Positions 1-9,046 of a stretch of 41,227 nucleotides of DNA are shown here, piece after piece. The notes below the pieces were generated by a model that saw only the letters and a program-made list of their open reading frames with translations, did no database searches and had not been told where the DNA came from. Positions within the stretch are counted from its first letter, which is position 1; each line of letters opens with the position of its first letter. The translations under genes were made by a program, and so were the position numbers. Source of the stretch: a virus; the IMG/VR virus record IMGVR_UViG_3300005915_000044, positions 1-41,227 of that record; one strand, given 5' to 3'.

Positions 1-258
1 CCAGGAAACGTGCGCCTGAGTAGCAACTGTCAAATCAGTCTCTGGCTCATTGATAAGTGTAGTTGACCTAACACGAGCTTTGGTAGCTCGAAACTTGTTA
101 GGTTTGCGAATAGTAATGGTTTGTCCAACTTTCTTAAACTCATTCTTATACGCACGATAAACATTTCTTGCCATTCCGAGATTATTCAGAAGCTGCATCA
201 GAGCTTCCTTAGCTATAATACTCGGAGTAAGCAAATTCGTATTTGCTGGTGTAGGCAT
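1..258 (-). CDS. Major capsid (coat) protein, N-terminal part only
   Basis: The first 86 codons are visible and the frame stays open through the window edge, so the C-terminus lies outside. The protein starts MPTPANTNLLTPSIIAKEAL, then has a basic stretch (YKNEFKKVGQTITIRKPNKF) that I recognise from P22 gp5-like coat proteins of uncultured phages; coat subunits build the icosahedral shell. The start is fixed by AAGGAG at 265-270, six bases upstream, overlapping the end of the scaffold gene. The gene order portal-scaffold-coat supports the call independently. Confidence is limited by the fragment length. Confidence 0.75.
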   Translation of the reverse strand, partial: MPTPANTNLLTPSIIAKEALMQLLNNLGMARNVYRAYKNEFKKVGQTITIRKPNKFRATKARVRSTTLINEPETDLTVATQAHVSW

Positions 259-268
259 AACTTACTCC

Positions 269-1270
269 TTATTTAGATTGCTTTTCTCTCCAGGCTCTAT
301 ACTCTTTAGGACTCATGTTGTTAGGATCTTTTTCCGTAACACCAGTTGTCTTTACAGATTCAATAGGAGTTGGAGCTTTTGATAGTTTTTTAAGAGGTTT
401 AGACTTTTCTTCAGTCTTTTTCTCTGGTTCCTTAGTCAATCGTACTTCAATCTTACCAACTTCTTTAGCAACCCTTATAGGGTCGAGTGCGGAAATTCTT
501 TCAGACTCAGCAGGATCACTTGCAAGAAAATGCATTATATCCTCAGGAATTTCTGTATCCAAGAGAATTTGTGTTAACTCAGGACTGATAATGAGATCTT
601 CGTTAAGGACAAGGGTAGTAAAATCTTCATACTTTTCTTTCCCTCTATCCATAGCATCATCAAGCCCATTGTACGTTTCTGTAACTGCTTGCTTTTCCTC
701 TTTGCCTTCAATCTCCTCTACTACAGTTGCTTGCGAAGCCTTGAACCTAACGTCAATTTTCCAGTCAGTAAGAGCTTCAATATAATCATCCTCATCGTCA
801 AAATCTTCTTTTACTGGCTTATCTTTGTCAGGAATTTTACTTGAAAGCTCTTTCACCTTAGCTTCTGCTTCGATTCTTTTCTCCTTCTCAAATTCAGTTT
901 GCCTTTCTGCGGTTCGCCATTTCTTCGTCAGCTTACCGATTCTTTTCGTAACACTAGGCGAGTCAGACTCAGACTCAGATTTAGGCTTAGACTCTACCTT
1001 CTTTTCCTCAGTTTCTACTTTCTTCTCTTCTTTAGTCTCAGCCGTAACCTCAGGCTTAGCCTCTTCTTTTTCCTCTTCTTTCTTCTCTTCTTTCTCGGAA
1101 GTGTCTGGTTCTTCCCTTGGAATTACTGCATCAGACTTACCAACATCATCAGCCTTAGTTTCCACAGGCTCAGTTGAATCAACAGACATCATGTTTGGAT
1201 TATCTACTCCATTAACAACAACACCTGCTTCAATTTCAACTTCTTTAATTTCTTCTATAGTCTTTAACAT
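269..1270 (-). CDS. Probable head scaffolding protein
   Basis: 333 aa, extremely rich in Glu and Lys. Residues about 50-110 are almost entirely E/K/S/P low complexity, followed by a predicted helical, coiled-coil-like region (about 115-150) and a basic C-terminus ending in RAWREKQSK. A charged helical protein between portal and coat is the standard position of the assembly scaffold, which nucleates the procapsid and is then removed. No sequence-level family match can be claimed by eye; the call rests on composition and position. AAAGGAG lies about 8 bases before the ATG. Its stop overlaps the coat gene's ribosome-binding site, so the two are probably translationally linked. Confidence 0.65.
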   Translation of the reverse strand: MLKTIEEIKEVEIEAGVVVNGVDNPNMMSVDSTEPVETKADDVGKSDAVIPREEPDTSEKEEKKEEEKEEAKPEVTAETKEEKKVETEEKKVESKPKSESESDSPSVTKRIGKLTKKWRTAERQTEFEKEKRIEAEAKVKELSSKIPDKDKPVKEDFDDEDDYIEALTDWKIDVRFKASQATVVEEIEGKEEKQAVTETYNGLDDAMDRGKEKYEDFTTLVLNEDLIISPELTQILLDTEIPEDIMHFLASDPAESERISALDPIRVAKEVGKIEVRLTKEPEKKTEEKSKPLKKLSKAPTPIESVKTTGVTEKDPNNMSPKEYRAWREKQSK

Positions 1271-1330
1271 TCTTCGGTCTCCTTTGCAGGCTTTTAACCT
1301 GAAGCTTAGAATTGTCTAATACAGTTAAAT

Positions 1331-1345
1331 GGTTAATAATTGACC
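1331..1345. repeat. Dispersed palindrome copy 1
   Basis: GGTTAATAATTGACC. Read on the minus strand it is preceded by CAAGAAA, matching the AAGAAW flank of the other copies. One base departs from the GGTCAA half-site. It contains the TAA stop of the 37-aa ORF. Confidence 0.7.
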
Positions 1346-1446
1346 TTTCTTGATACCTTACGTACTACAGCAACATCTCCATTCATCATAGATCTAATAG
1401 AGTTTTTATGTTGAGGTAATTTCTTTTTCTTAGCAAACTCATTCAT
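1333..1446 (-). CDS. Small basic ORF after the portal gene
   Basis: 37 aa, starting MNEFAKKKKLPQHKN and ending VSRKVNY. The ATG overlaps the portal stop (ATGA), which suggests translational coupling; there is no good independent Shine-Dalgarno sequence. The stop codon lies inside a copy of the dispersed palindrome (1331-1345). Very basic, no recognisable domain. It could be a real small virion or accessory protein or a chance frame. Confidence 0.4.
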   Translation of the reverse strand: MNEFAKKKKLPQHKNSIRSMMNGDVAVVRKVSRKVNY

Positions 1447-3469
1447 TTGTTTCTTCGACATCCTTCTTCTCCTTTTTATTCTCAACAAATTCAACAGCCT
1501 TTAAATTCATTTGCTGAACAATAGCAGCTAACTTTATGTTTTCTTGCTCAAGCTTGACTTGCTGTTCCTCCAACTGAACTTGCGACTCCTGGAATGTAAC
1601 CTGAGTATCTTCTAGTTTAATCTGCAACTCCTGCAATTTCAACTCACCCTGCTGTAATTTTAGTTGACCTTCCTGTAGTTTCAATTCACCCTCTTGCTGT
1701 TTCAGCATAACCTCAGGCGGAGGAGGTGGTGGAGGCGGAGGCGGAGGAGGAGTACCACCGTCACGAATGATAGCTGCATCCTCCTTTTTCTTCCTGATTT
1801 CTGGAGGAAGAAGAAACTCCAGCCGCTCAGAAATTTCCTCTGCGCCATTCCAGTCCATTGCTTTTGCGTACAAGTCTCCGATAAGAGGTGCAGCATCAGG
1901 GTAATACTGAATAAACTCCTGCATTGACTGTCTCGCTTCAGTTCTCTGAGTTGTGAAACTCGGTCCGACCGAGACGACAATGTCATAAGTGCCTACAGAA
2001 AGGTCGTTAGTAATTTGCGTTACTCCATCGACTTTCTTTTCTTCGTTAACAGTTGCAAACTCTTGTTCTCCATTATCAAGGCCCATTCTAACTACACGCT
2101 CAGTATCAAGAATACCTGGAGCCATATCTATAAGTACTCTACCAAGCTGCTCAATAGACCTTGACAAATTATCTATAAAGCCAAACGTCCCAACATCTCC
2201 TTCTTTTTTCCTTTCGACTATAGCTTTTCCACTTCGCTCATTGCTCTGCATTCCCATTGAAGCTTTTTGCAAACCAATGGTATCTCGCATTTCTTGGTCA
2301 GTGCCCTGAATCCGCTCAATCATAGCACTTGATGCTTGCGGCGGGGCTTCTCTCTTTGGCCAACCTGGAGCTTTCTCGTCAAAGTTAACAAGTAAATATG
2401 AGTAATTTTCATGCTGAGCTCTTTTCCATTGTTTCTCGTGCCCACTAATCTGCGCAGGAGTAACAAAATAAGGAACCTTAGGCTGTAAAGCAACTACCTC
2501 AGTATCTACCGAATTCCAGTAATTATACATTCGCTGCGAGTCTTTACCATTTCTGATCAGACCTCTAACAACTCTCTTGCCGCCAATATTAAGCTCTTTA
2601 CCCCAAACGGGGATTACTGGAATATACTTCTTTCCTACCCACTCTTTACTCTGAAGAACACTATCCCCAGAAACTAAGTACCACATGATCGTATAAGACT
2701 CTACAACCCTTTCCCCAGTAACAGTGTCCTCTTCAGTAATCTGAGCTTTCTCTACTGTTCTACCGTCTTCCAGAAAGTATATCGTTTTCTTATGCGGTTC
2801 TTTTACAAAGTACTCAGCAAGTCTAACAGTATCTTTATCGCACCAACCGTCTACGTACTGACTACTTTCAGTATTAAACGGCATAGGCTCTTCGTTGTAC
2901 TTTTCTTTATACTCATCTCTAGCCATATCAGTAATAATTATACAGTACAGAGAATCCGATCTATCATACTCACTACCTTTGCCCCAATAAACTGCTAGAG
3001 CATTATCTATCTTTTCTATATAAGCTTCTTGATCTTTAGAAGTATCGTTTACATACTTAGTAACTACCCTCATAGCTCCATAGCCGCAAGTAACAGCGTG
3101 CTCAAAAGCATGATCAATAGCTATATCAGATTTAGAAATTGCTTGTACATGCTTGACCCAACCACTAAGAATTCTTGCAACTTCAATATCTCCATAAGAA
3201 TCAACCGGAACAACTTTAATCGAAGGCCTGTTCATTCGCTGATCACCAACTACTTGGTCAATAAACGCAGGCATTTTATTAATAGTTAAGCAAGGCTTCT
3301 GAGCTGCAGTTCTTCGAGCTTTAACATCTGCTGGCCACTGAGCTCCTTCAATAGCGACAAACTCAAGATCTTCAAGAGCTACCTTACGATTATCATCATC
3401 GTCGTCTTGAGCAGTCTTTATCCTATCTTGAACTTCTTTAAGTATCTTTTTATCTTTTTCTGTAGTCAC
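1439..3469 (-). CDS. Portal protein, P22 gp1-like
   Basis: 676 aa. The N-terminal half carries features I recognise from P22-type portals, such as FVAIEGAQWP, LTINKMPAFIDQVVGDQRMN and RPSIKVVPVD. The dodecameric portal forms the DNA entry and exit channel at one capsid vertex and docks the terminase. Odd features are C-terminal: twelve consecutive prolines (DNA 1707-1742), then eight to nine uninterrupted 7-residue units of the type KLQEGQL/KLQQGEL/KLEQENI, a long parallel coiled coil, where P22 has its helical barrel. The start is GTG, one base overlapping the preceding TAG, with GAGG about 8 bases upstream. Confidence 0.9.
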   Translation of the reverse strand: MTTEKDKKILKEVQDRIKTAQDDDDDNRKVALEDLEFVAIEGAQWPADVKARRTAAQKPCLTINKMPAFIDQVVGDQRMNRPSIKVVPVDSYGDIEVARILSGWVKHVQAISKSDIAIDHAFEHAVTCGYGAMRVVTKYVNDTSKDQEAYIEKIDNALAVYWGKGSEYDRSDSLYCIIITDMARDEYKEKYNEEPMPFNTESSQYVDGWCDKDTVRLAEYFVKEPHKKTIYFLEDGRTVEKAQITEEDTVTGERVVESYTIMWYLVSGDSVLQSKEWVGKKYIPVIPVWGKELNIGGKRVVRGLIRNGKDSQRMYNYWNSVDTEVVALQPKVPYFVTPAQISGHEKQWKRAQHENYSYLLVNFDEKAPGWPKREAPPQASSAMIERIQGTDQEMRDTIGLQKASMGMQSNERSGKAIVERKKEGDVGTFGFIDNLSRSIEQLGRVLIDMAPGILDTERVVRMGLDNGEQEFATVNEEKKVDGVTQITNDLSVGTYDIVVSVGPSFTTQRTEARQSMQEFIQYYPDAAPLIGDLYAKAMDWNGAEEISERLEFLLPPEIRKKKEDAAIIRDGGTPPPPPPPPPPPPEVMLKQQEGELKLQEGQLKLQQGELKLQELQIKLEDTQVTFQESQVQLEEQQVKLEQENIKLAAIVQQMNLKAVEFVENKKEKKDVEETNE

Positions 3470-3660
3470 TATGAATCCTCTTTAGATACTCCAACCATAT
3501 TAGAGTCATGAAATGTTTTATGAAGAAGTTTCTCTGGTGACTCTGCATTTGCTATTTTTACATACGTTTCTACGTCTACCGGAGAATACTTCCATATAGC
3601 ACTTGTATTATACCTAACAGAAAGCATTTCTTTTCTTTTATTATACTCTACTATTTCCAT
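3469..3660 (-). CDS. KTSC-domain small protein
   Basis: 63 aa. The pattern Y...L.VRY...AIWKYSPVDVETYVKIANAESPEK matches the KTSC domain, a small domain often found near lysyl-tRNA synthetase homologues and in phages, with unclear (possibly RNA-binding) function. It is wedged between large terminase and portal with one-base junctions on both sides, so it is co-translated with them. No strong Shine-Dalgarno sequence is visible before its ATG, consistent with coupling to the terminase stop directly upstream. Confidence 0.6.
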   Translation of the reverse strand: MEIVEYNKRKEMLSVRYNTSAIWKYSPVDVETYVKIANAESPEKLLHKTFHDSNMVGVSKEDS

Positions 3661-5136
3661 CTAAAGTCCCATCCAGGCTTGACCTGAGTCAATCATTCCA
3701 TTACTATAACGACTAAAAAAATCATCATCATCTTCTTCTTTTGTAGCAAAAACTCTTGTAGCTGAATTCGAAAAATACTCCGTAAGACAAAGTGCATCTG
3801 CAATATTTGGGCTTGCAATACCGCGAGCTTTTAAATCCTTCTTAGACTCTACGATATAACCTCCGTGAGCATTGAATTTGTATCTAACACAAGCAAGTTC
3901 ACTTGCAAGTTGCTGCCCAAGAGTTTCAGTTTCTCCATTTACTTTAGTATCAGGAAATGAATACTTTCCAAGTAAGCAATTATCTCTTACCCTTATCCAC
4001 AACTCATCTCGTAAGCGATTATACTTTTCCATATTACTTGAAGAATTTGCCACGTTAACTTGATACAGATTCTTCATATGGTGTTTTTCTAGCCAGTCAG
4101 CAACGCCTGCTCCAACGCCAATTACATCTATAGCACAGCCACTAGCTTCTGTTTCCTGATAAGTCTGATTTATAAACCCACCAAGATCAATCGTATTCAG
4201 CTTTCTAAAAGTTTCCCAGGGTTTAATTATCAACCCTTGTCTTGGAAGAATAATAGAACTATCATCACCATACCGAGCAACATCTACACCAAGATACAAA
4301 GGCTCATCTTCAGCTACTTCAAACTCCTGTCCAATACACTGCTCTGCTGTCCAAAGCGGAATCAATGTATCATCGTCTTGAAGCGGGGGATTTCCCTCTA
4401 CGCGAATTCTAAAGACGTTTGAATCTACCCCATACTTCATTGCAAAATACTTAGGCATTGAAGGATCTACATTTGTAGACTCCCTTGAATCAAAATGAAA
4501 CTTTTTCCATTGCTTGCTGATCTCAGCGTGAAAATGCGTATCGTAAAAGTACCCAGTATTCTTAGTCATATTTCCAATAAGAAGAACTTTATTATCTGGC
4601 TGAGTCATTGCACCTTCAAGTGGCACAAATGTCGGGTCAGGAATTCCTGAAGCTTCATCACAAATAATCAATAGATGATCTGCGTGAAGTCCGGCAAGAG
4701 TCTCTGCTTGTTCCTCTTTCGTAGCTCTAATAGACGGAGAAATTAATCTCAGCCAATATTCTTTTGGTGCTTCTTTATGTTGAATAGAATCTTTTCTAAC
4801 TATAAACTCATCAGCTACAATAGACTGCCTAAGCCACTTAGAAATTTCCGCAAGAAAAATATCTCTTAACTGCCTATTAGTTGGTGCAGTCACTACTACT
4901 TTTGCGTACGGTCTAGTAACTAAAAACCATAATGCTATCCATGAAGCACTTGTATCTTTGCCAACTCCATGACCACTACGAACAGTAACTCGTTTCTCTT
5001 TTCCTATAGCCTGAAGAATCTCAATTTGCTGAGTTGATGGAACTGCTTTAATGCACTCCGAAACAAACTGCAAAGGACTCCGTTTCCACTCAGAAAGTTT
5101 CTTCAGTACTGATTTATTTATATTTGTTTCAACCAT
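3661..5136 (-). CDS. Terminase large subunit
   Basis: 491 aa. It is the packaging motor that translocates and cuts concatemeric DNA. ATPase domain: Walker A GHGVGKDT near residues 55-62 and Walker B LLIICDEAS near 155-163. Nuclease domain: GVDVARYGDDSS near 283-294, a second acidic site in CAIDVIGVG near 334-342, and a C-terminal NIADAL segment, the usual RNase H-like layout. Length is normal for TerL. The ATG has no recognisable Shine-Dalgarno sequence; a copy of the dispersed palindrome ends about 15 bases upstream, which is unusual in this genome. Confidence 0.93.
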   Translation of the reverse strand: MVETNINKSVLKKLSEWKRSPLQFVSECIKAVPSTQQIEILQAIGKEKRVTVRSGHGVGKDTSASWIALWFLVTRPYAKVVVTAPTNRQLRDIFLAEISKWLRQSIVADEFIVRKDSIQHKEAPKEYWLRLISPSIRATKEEQAETLAGLHADHLLIICDEASGIPDPTFVPLEGAMTQPDNKVLLIGNMTKNTGYFYDTHFHAEISKQWKKFHFDSRESTNVDPSMPKYFAMKYGVDSNVFRIRVEGNPPLQDDDTLIPLWTAEQCIGQEFEVAEDEPLYLGVDVARYGDDSSIILPRQGLIIKPWETFRKLNTIDLGGFINQTYQETEASGCAIDVIGVGAGVADWLEKHHMKNLYQVNVANSSSNMEKYNRLRDELWIRVRDNCLLGKYSFPDTKVNGETETLGQQLASELACVRYKFNAHGGYIVESKKDLKARGIASPNIADALCLTEYFSNSATRVFATKEEDDDDFFSRYSNGMIDSGQAWMGL

Positions 5137-5150
5137 TAGCTTTTAAGAAT

Positions 5151-5165
5151 AGTCAATTTTTGACC
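5151..5165. repeat. Dispersed palindrome copy 2
   Basis: AGTCAATTTTTGACC, flanked on the plus strand by TTAAGAAT before and TAATTTACTTT after. It lies between the fibre gene (whose TAG stop touches it) and the large terminase start. Confidence 0.85.
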
Positions 5166-7132
5166 TAATTTACTTTCTTTGTAGTATTACTTGCGTCCAT
5201 AACTATCACTCCGTCACCAGCCCAATAATCATCTACTTCATCACCAACAAAAAAGTGATCAGCAGCAGTCGTAACTATTTGGTAAAGTTGTTCATCAGTA
5301 CTAGTACCAGTTGCCTCAACAGCACCAAGTGTTAGTCTTTTCGCAGTAAAAGTTCCACTACCATCACCCTCTTTTTCATGCTGCTTGTTGCTGACAATGC
5401 TGGCATCCGCAACAGCGCCTTGATACACCCGAGAACCGTCATACAGGACTGCGAGTTGGTTGTCGCTGTCGTGGAGGGCAATTAAGGTTCGCTCGGGGGA
5501 TAGGTTCAGGTTGCTGATTGTGCCTGATGCGTCACGACCAGTCACAGCGGCTTCATTATAGGACGCAAGCCCATAAACATACCGTAACGCAGTTGACTGC
5601 ACAGTGCCGCTTACAGTGTCTATATCTCCAGCGGCACCAGCGGCACGCAGGGCATCCGTTGAATATATCTCAATGGTCAGAGTAGTACCAGTGCGATTAA
5701 CAGATAAATATAGCACAGTGCATACGGCAATTTCTGTCGACGCATCTATAAATGCTATTGTAGAACCAGTAGTATTGTATAACTTTAATTGATAATGCGT
5801 ATCAGCCGTTGACTGATAAGCCATTGCCAAAATTGCATCACCACCAGCATCTTTAATGTCGAGCATATCATCGTCGGCGCTGGCTACAGCCCACACACCA
5901 AAACCTGAATTAGTCGCATCCGTCAGCGCAGTTACATCCACATCCACCCAATGTGTAAAATCAGTAATCGCCCCTACACCCTGATCAGAGGTGACATAAG
6001 AATCCTCGTCCCGGTCCATCGCGGTAACTGTAATTACATTGGTGGCGATTGAAGCGGTACCAGATGAGCTATCAGCGAATCCGGTGTAGTCCTCTTTGAT
6101 TACAACAGTCGAATCATCCAACACCGTTGTCGTTGAGGCCGCAGTTTTTGAAGTGATTAGGCGCTGAGTGTCGTAGTCGATTTCTGCGGTAATGCCGTTG
6201 GCTTTTTTGTTTGTGACTGTGCGAACCGTGACGTTATCTACGGTTCCCGCAAAAGCAGCATCGGCTGCAATAACTGTGTAATCGTAATCATCATAGACAG
6301 TCAAATCCTCTATGTACGTCCCAGAGACACTTCTTGTAGTTCCGTAGACAGCCGCCCTGGTTCTATACCGAACAGTCCCCGCTGTTCTTTCTATCGTAAA
6401 TGCAAACCTGTCGGTTCTGTCTGTAGACGCTCTTGCCTGAAAAATCCCACCCGCAGTTCCCGCAACTTTACGAGCCTTGCCGGTCAGTGCGCCTGCGGTA
6501 CAATCTGGACACCAGCCGGTGCCTGCGGTCCAGCTATCGAAGGTGCATTCTTGGAGGGTTACGTCGTCTATTTCAAAGGCTATGCCGTTGAAGCCAACAC
6601 CAGCAATGCCTATTCCAATAGCTGTAGCCGCTGCTACGAAATATCCAGAATAAGTTGCCTCTACTCCAGTTGGAGTAAGCGCGAAACAATTTCCTGCAAC
6701 AGCCGCCGCAGCAGTAAGGGCTGTTCCTGCATAAATTGCAGTAGACGCCCCTGCATTTAAACGAGCTTTCAAAGTTAAAAAATAAGTCTTTCCTACTGTC
6801 GTTGTTGCCAATATAAAAGCAAGATCATCAGCGCCACCATTACCAAGCATATACATCTTGCCAGCGACAGTTGTATTTATATCAAGTGTTGCCAAACCGC
6901 TGTTGCCCCAATTATTAGCCCCACTCATATCTGAGTCAGTGCCGGTAACAGAATTAGCACCGAGGCTCGTATCATCAAACCCGCTGTCTGTTACGAGGTT
7001 CGGGCCGACTGTCTCAACGGTATTGCAGCAAAGATCAGTCCCACCAATTTCACCTGCGGCAAGAGTAATATCATATTCAGTTTTCACATCACTATACTGT
7101 GGAGCCATATTTGCTCTAATTGATGGTTGCAT
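5165..7132 (-). CDS. Large virion structural protein, fibre/appendage type
   Basis: 655 aa from the chosen start. Rich in Thr, Ala, Gly, Ser and Asp, with many short beta-strand-like segments. A region around GPNLVTDSGFDD...WTAGTGWCPDC resembles the carbohydrate-binding or jelly-roll repeats seen in tail fibre and appendage proteins. A C-terminal segment (TLIALHDSDNQLAVLYDGSRVYQG) looks like a LamG or concanavalin-like strand. The start is ATG at 7132 because GGAGG lies just upstream and the ATG overlaps the previous stop (TGATG); a longer frame to 7180 lacks this. GC content is higher than in neighbouring genes, typical of exchanged fibre modules. Exact function unknown. Confidence 0.6.
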   Translation of the reverse strand: MQPSIRANMAPQYSDVKTEYDITLAAGEIGGTDLCCNTVETVGPNLVTDSGFDDTSLGANSVTGTDSDMSGANNWGNSGLATLDINTTVAGKMYMLGNGGADDLAFILATTTVGKTYFLTLKARLNAGASTAIYAGTALTAAAAVAGNCFALTPTGVEATYSGYFVAAATAIGIGIAGVGFNGIAFEIDDVTLQECTFDSWTAGTGWCPDCTAGALTGKARKVAGTAGGIFQARASTDRTDRFAFTIERTAGTVRYRTRAAVYGTTRSVSGTYIEDLTVYDDYDYTVIAADAAFAGTVDNVTVRTVTNKKANGITAEIDYDTQRLITSKTAASTTTVLDDSTVVIKEDYTGFADSSSGTASIATNVITVTAMDRDEDSYVTSDQGVGAITDFTHWVDVDVTALTDATNSGFGVWAVASADDDMLDIKDAGGDAILAMAYQSTADTHYQLKLYNTTGSTIAFIDASTEIAVCTVLYLSVNRTGTTLTIEIYSTDALRAAGAAGDIDTVSGTVQSTALRYVYGLASYNEAAVTGRDASGTISNLNLSPERTLIALHDSDNQLAVLYDGSRVYQGAVADASIVSNKQHEKEGDGSGTFTAKRLTLGAVEATGTSTDEQLYQIVTTAADHFFVGDEVDDYWAGDGVIVMDASNTTKKVN

Positions 7133-8517
7133 CAAGCACCTCCATCCACCCAAGGACCAGGCCCGCTTGCAGCGAGCCAATCATAAACTCCAGCAGATGT
7201 TTCTATTGTCCAGAATGTAATATTATGACTTATTGCTGCTGCTGTATTTGACACCTTATCAGCATCATCAAGAGCTGTTCCGTCAAGATAAATCAAATCA
7301 CTTGCTCCAGCCTTTATGTGAACATCTTCTGTAACTGCACAAGTGAAGGTAAAATTCAACCCTTCCGCAGCTGTTGGTAAAGTATAAGTAGCTGCTGCAC
7401 CCTGCCCAAGGTTACTTATTAATGTCCCTCTACATTCCTGAGTTGTCCATGTATCAGTTGCTGTCATTACATTTTCTTCTGACCCAGAAGAAAGATTTCC
7501 CTCAATTAAAACATTACCAATAAGATATGCTGCCCAATTTGTATCAGCCCCAGTAGCTGTTGCATAAAGCCCATAAGTTACTGTTGTTCCAGCTGCGTCA
7601 CCAACTGCTGATGCGAATAAACCGTAAGTATTTTTAGCTCCTGCTGCACTTGATCCAGTATTCGAAGCAGCAAAATACCCACCATAAAGAGTTGTTGTAG
7701 CTACACTTGTATCTACACCACTTTTTATCACAGAAGTATATTCACCATAAAGAGTCTGTGCTGCTTCTGTTACAACAGCAAAACTTGCAACTTCAGTATA
7801 CTGCCCATAAAGTATATGCCCAACTGTAGCAGTATCTATTAGGCTGGTATAAATACACTTATTTGCATTACTAGCAGTTGTTTGAACAACAGATAAAATA
7901 CCATCAGGATCTGTATGTGCAGTAGTTCTGCCATCTATGTAAACTTTTTCTGTAGCTCCAAGCAAAGTCAAATCATCTCTATACGCAGCTATTGTAGTTC
8001 TGCCAGTACCACCCTGAAGCACAGTAACGGGAATAGAAATAATCCCCATAGAAGTAGGTCCCCAAGCTGTTCCATCCCAAATAAAACTTTGTGCCTCACC
8101 TGGAGTAATTGTAAAGGTAACAGTATTTGCTACAACATCTTGATCATTCGTACTGGTATCATTATTTACTACTGTAAAAACTTTACCGGCTGTAGCGATA
8201 GTCGGAGTAGCAAGAGTCTGAGCATTTCCAGCTCCGTTCAAAGTAATTACTGTTCCGACATAAGCATCAATGATTGCAGCTGTAGTTGCTACACTCGACG
8301 CCGGGTCTGTCGCTGCAGTCATTGCTCCCAGAGTACCAGCTGCTACAAAGACAGTCCAAACCGCATCTCCATAGATATACCAAGTTTGTGTATCTGTTTC
8401 AAACAGCCTATCTCCTGGATTCAAGCCGGGGTGCAGTGCTAACGTAGGCTTTGTATCAGCAGCAAGACACATAAAATACTTTACATTTGGGTGCTCCCAA
8501 GGTCCGCGTACAGTCAT
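7132..8517 (-). CDS. Fibre-like virion protein
   Basis: 461 aa. An N-terminal module (about 1-55, MTVRGPWEHPNVKYFMCLAA...DTQTWYIYGDAVWTVF) is shared with the 54-aa protein encoded next to it. Residues about 60-150 (TLATPTIATAGKVFTVVNND) and the C-terminal GTLISNLGQGAAATYTLP segment are paralogous-looking beta modules, separated by repeats of YGxY/YGLFA type (LYGQYTEV, LYGEYTSV, LYGGYFAA, TYGLFASA, TYGLYATA). Low-complexity beta repeats and composition fit a trimeric tail or head fibre. GGAGG overlapping the previous stop precedes the ATG. Confidence 0.6.
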   Translation of the reverse strand: MTVRGPWEHPNVKYFMCLAADTKPTLALHPGLNPGDRLFETDTQTWYIYGDAVWTVFVAAGTLGAMTAATDPASSVATTAAIIDAYVGTVITLNGAGNAQTLATPTIATAGKVFTVVNNDTSTNDQDVVANTVTFTITPGEAQSFIWDGTAWGPTSMGIISIPVTVLQGGTGRTTIAAYRDDLTLLGATEKVYIDGRTTAHTDPDGILSVVQTTASNANKCIYTSLIDTATVGHILYGQYTEVASFAVVTEAAQTLYGEYTSVIKSGVDTSVATTTLYGGYFAASNTGSSAAGAKNTYGLFASAVGDAAGTTVTYGLYATATGADTNWAAYLIGNVLIEGNLSSGSEENVMTATDTWTTQECRGTLISNLGQGAAATYTLPTAAEGLNFTFTCAVTEDVHIKAGASDLIYLDGTALDDADKVSNTAAAISHNITFWTIETSAGVYDWLAASGPGPWVDGGA

Positions 8518-8518
8518 C

Positions 8519-8683
8519 TTAACCTCCTAATACCCAGGCAGAGCCAGAGTAAAGATATGTACTTCCAGTATCTGATTCATAAAATTCGCTTCCAGTACAC
8601 ACAAAATCAGTAGGCTTTGTGTCAGTAGAAAGCCCTATGTATCTTTTTGAGTATTCTTTTTCATACGGACCTGTTACAGCCAT
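8519..8683 (-). CDS. 54-aa paralogue of the fibre N-terminal module
   Basis: The protein begins MAVTGPYEKEYSKRYIGLST and continues DTKPTDFVCTG...GSTYLYSGSAWVLGG. It aligns along its length with residues 1-55 of the next gene, sharing [TA]V.GP[YW]E, DTKPT and the TW/TY.Y.G.AW motif. It has its own AAGGAG 9-10 bases before the ATG, and its last codons form the ribosome-binding site of the fibre gene. It may be a separately made adaptor or attachment domain, or a remnant of a duplicated fibre gene. Confidence 0.65.
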   Translation of the reverse strand: MAVTGPYEKEYSKRYIGLSTDTKPTDFVCTGSEFYESDTGSTYLYSGSAWVLGG

Positions 8684-8695
8684 TATTAATTCTCC

Positions 8696-9046
8696 TTATG
8701 CAAACCAACTTTCTACTATACGTTCACTTTCTTCAAACTCTTCTTCAGTAGTTTTTTCCTTAAGAAATTCTCTCCATACTTCCCAACGGAGTTTATTATC
8801 TAACTTTCTACGAACTTCTCTTGCTTTCATTCCGTTTAAATAAGTTACTCGACAATGACACCTTCTACAAAGCCAAACAAGTCTCTTGGGTCTATAGATA
8901 ATATGATGCCTATCTAATTCTTCCCAAGATCTCATTTGAGTTTTACATTTTCTACATCTATACTTATACGAATCTGCTTTAATTACACTACCGATTATAT
9001 CTAGCAGACAAGCTTCGATTTGCTCTTTGTCGGTAACAGCCAGCAT
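8696..9046 (-). CDS. HNH-family endonuclease with Zn-binding cysteines
   Basis: 116 aa. It has CRKCKTQ near residue 31, RHHIIYRP near 46 (the HH of an HNH finger) and WLCRRCHCRVT near 59; two CxxC pairs enclose the His motif, as in zinc-stabilised HNH nucleases. HNH proteins of this type often sit next to phage terminases and can assist packaging cleavage, or act as free-standing homing nucleases. The C-terminal third is charged and helical. The start is supported by AAAGGA 5 bases upstream. Confidence 0.75.
   Translation of the reverse strand: MLAVTDKEQIEACLLDIIGSVIKADSYKYRCRKCKTQMRSWEELDRHHIIYRPKRLVWLCRRCHCRVTYLNGMKAREVRRKLDNKLRWEVWREFLKEKTTEEEFEESERIVESWFA

Noticed and set aside
269-1319. 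Plus-strand frames opposite the scaffold gene
   Set aside because: Shadows of the repetitive Glu/Lys codons; no ribosome-binding sites.
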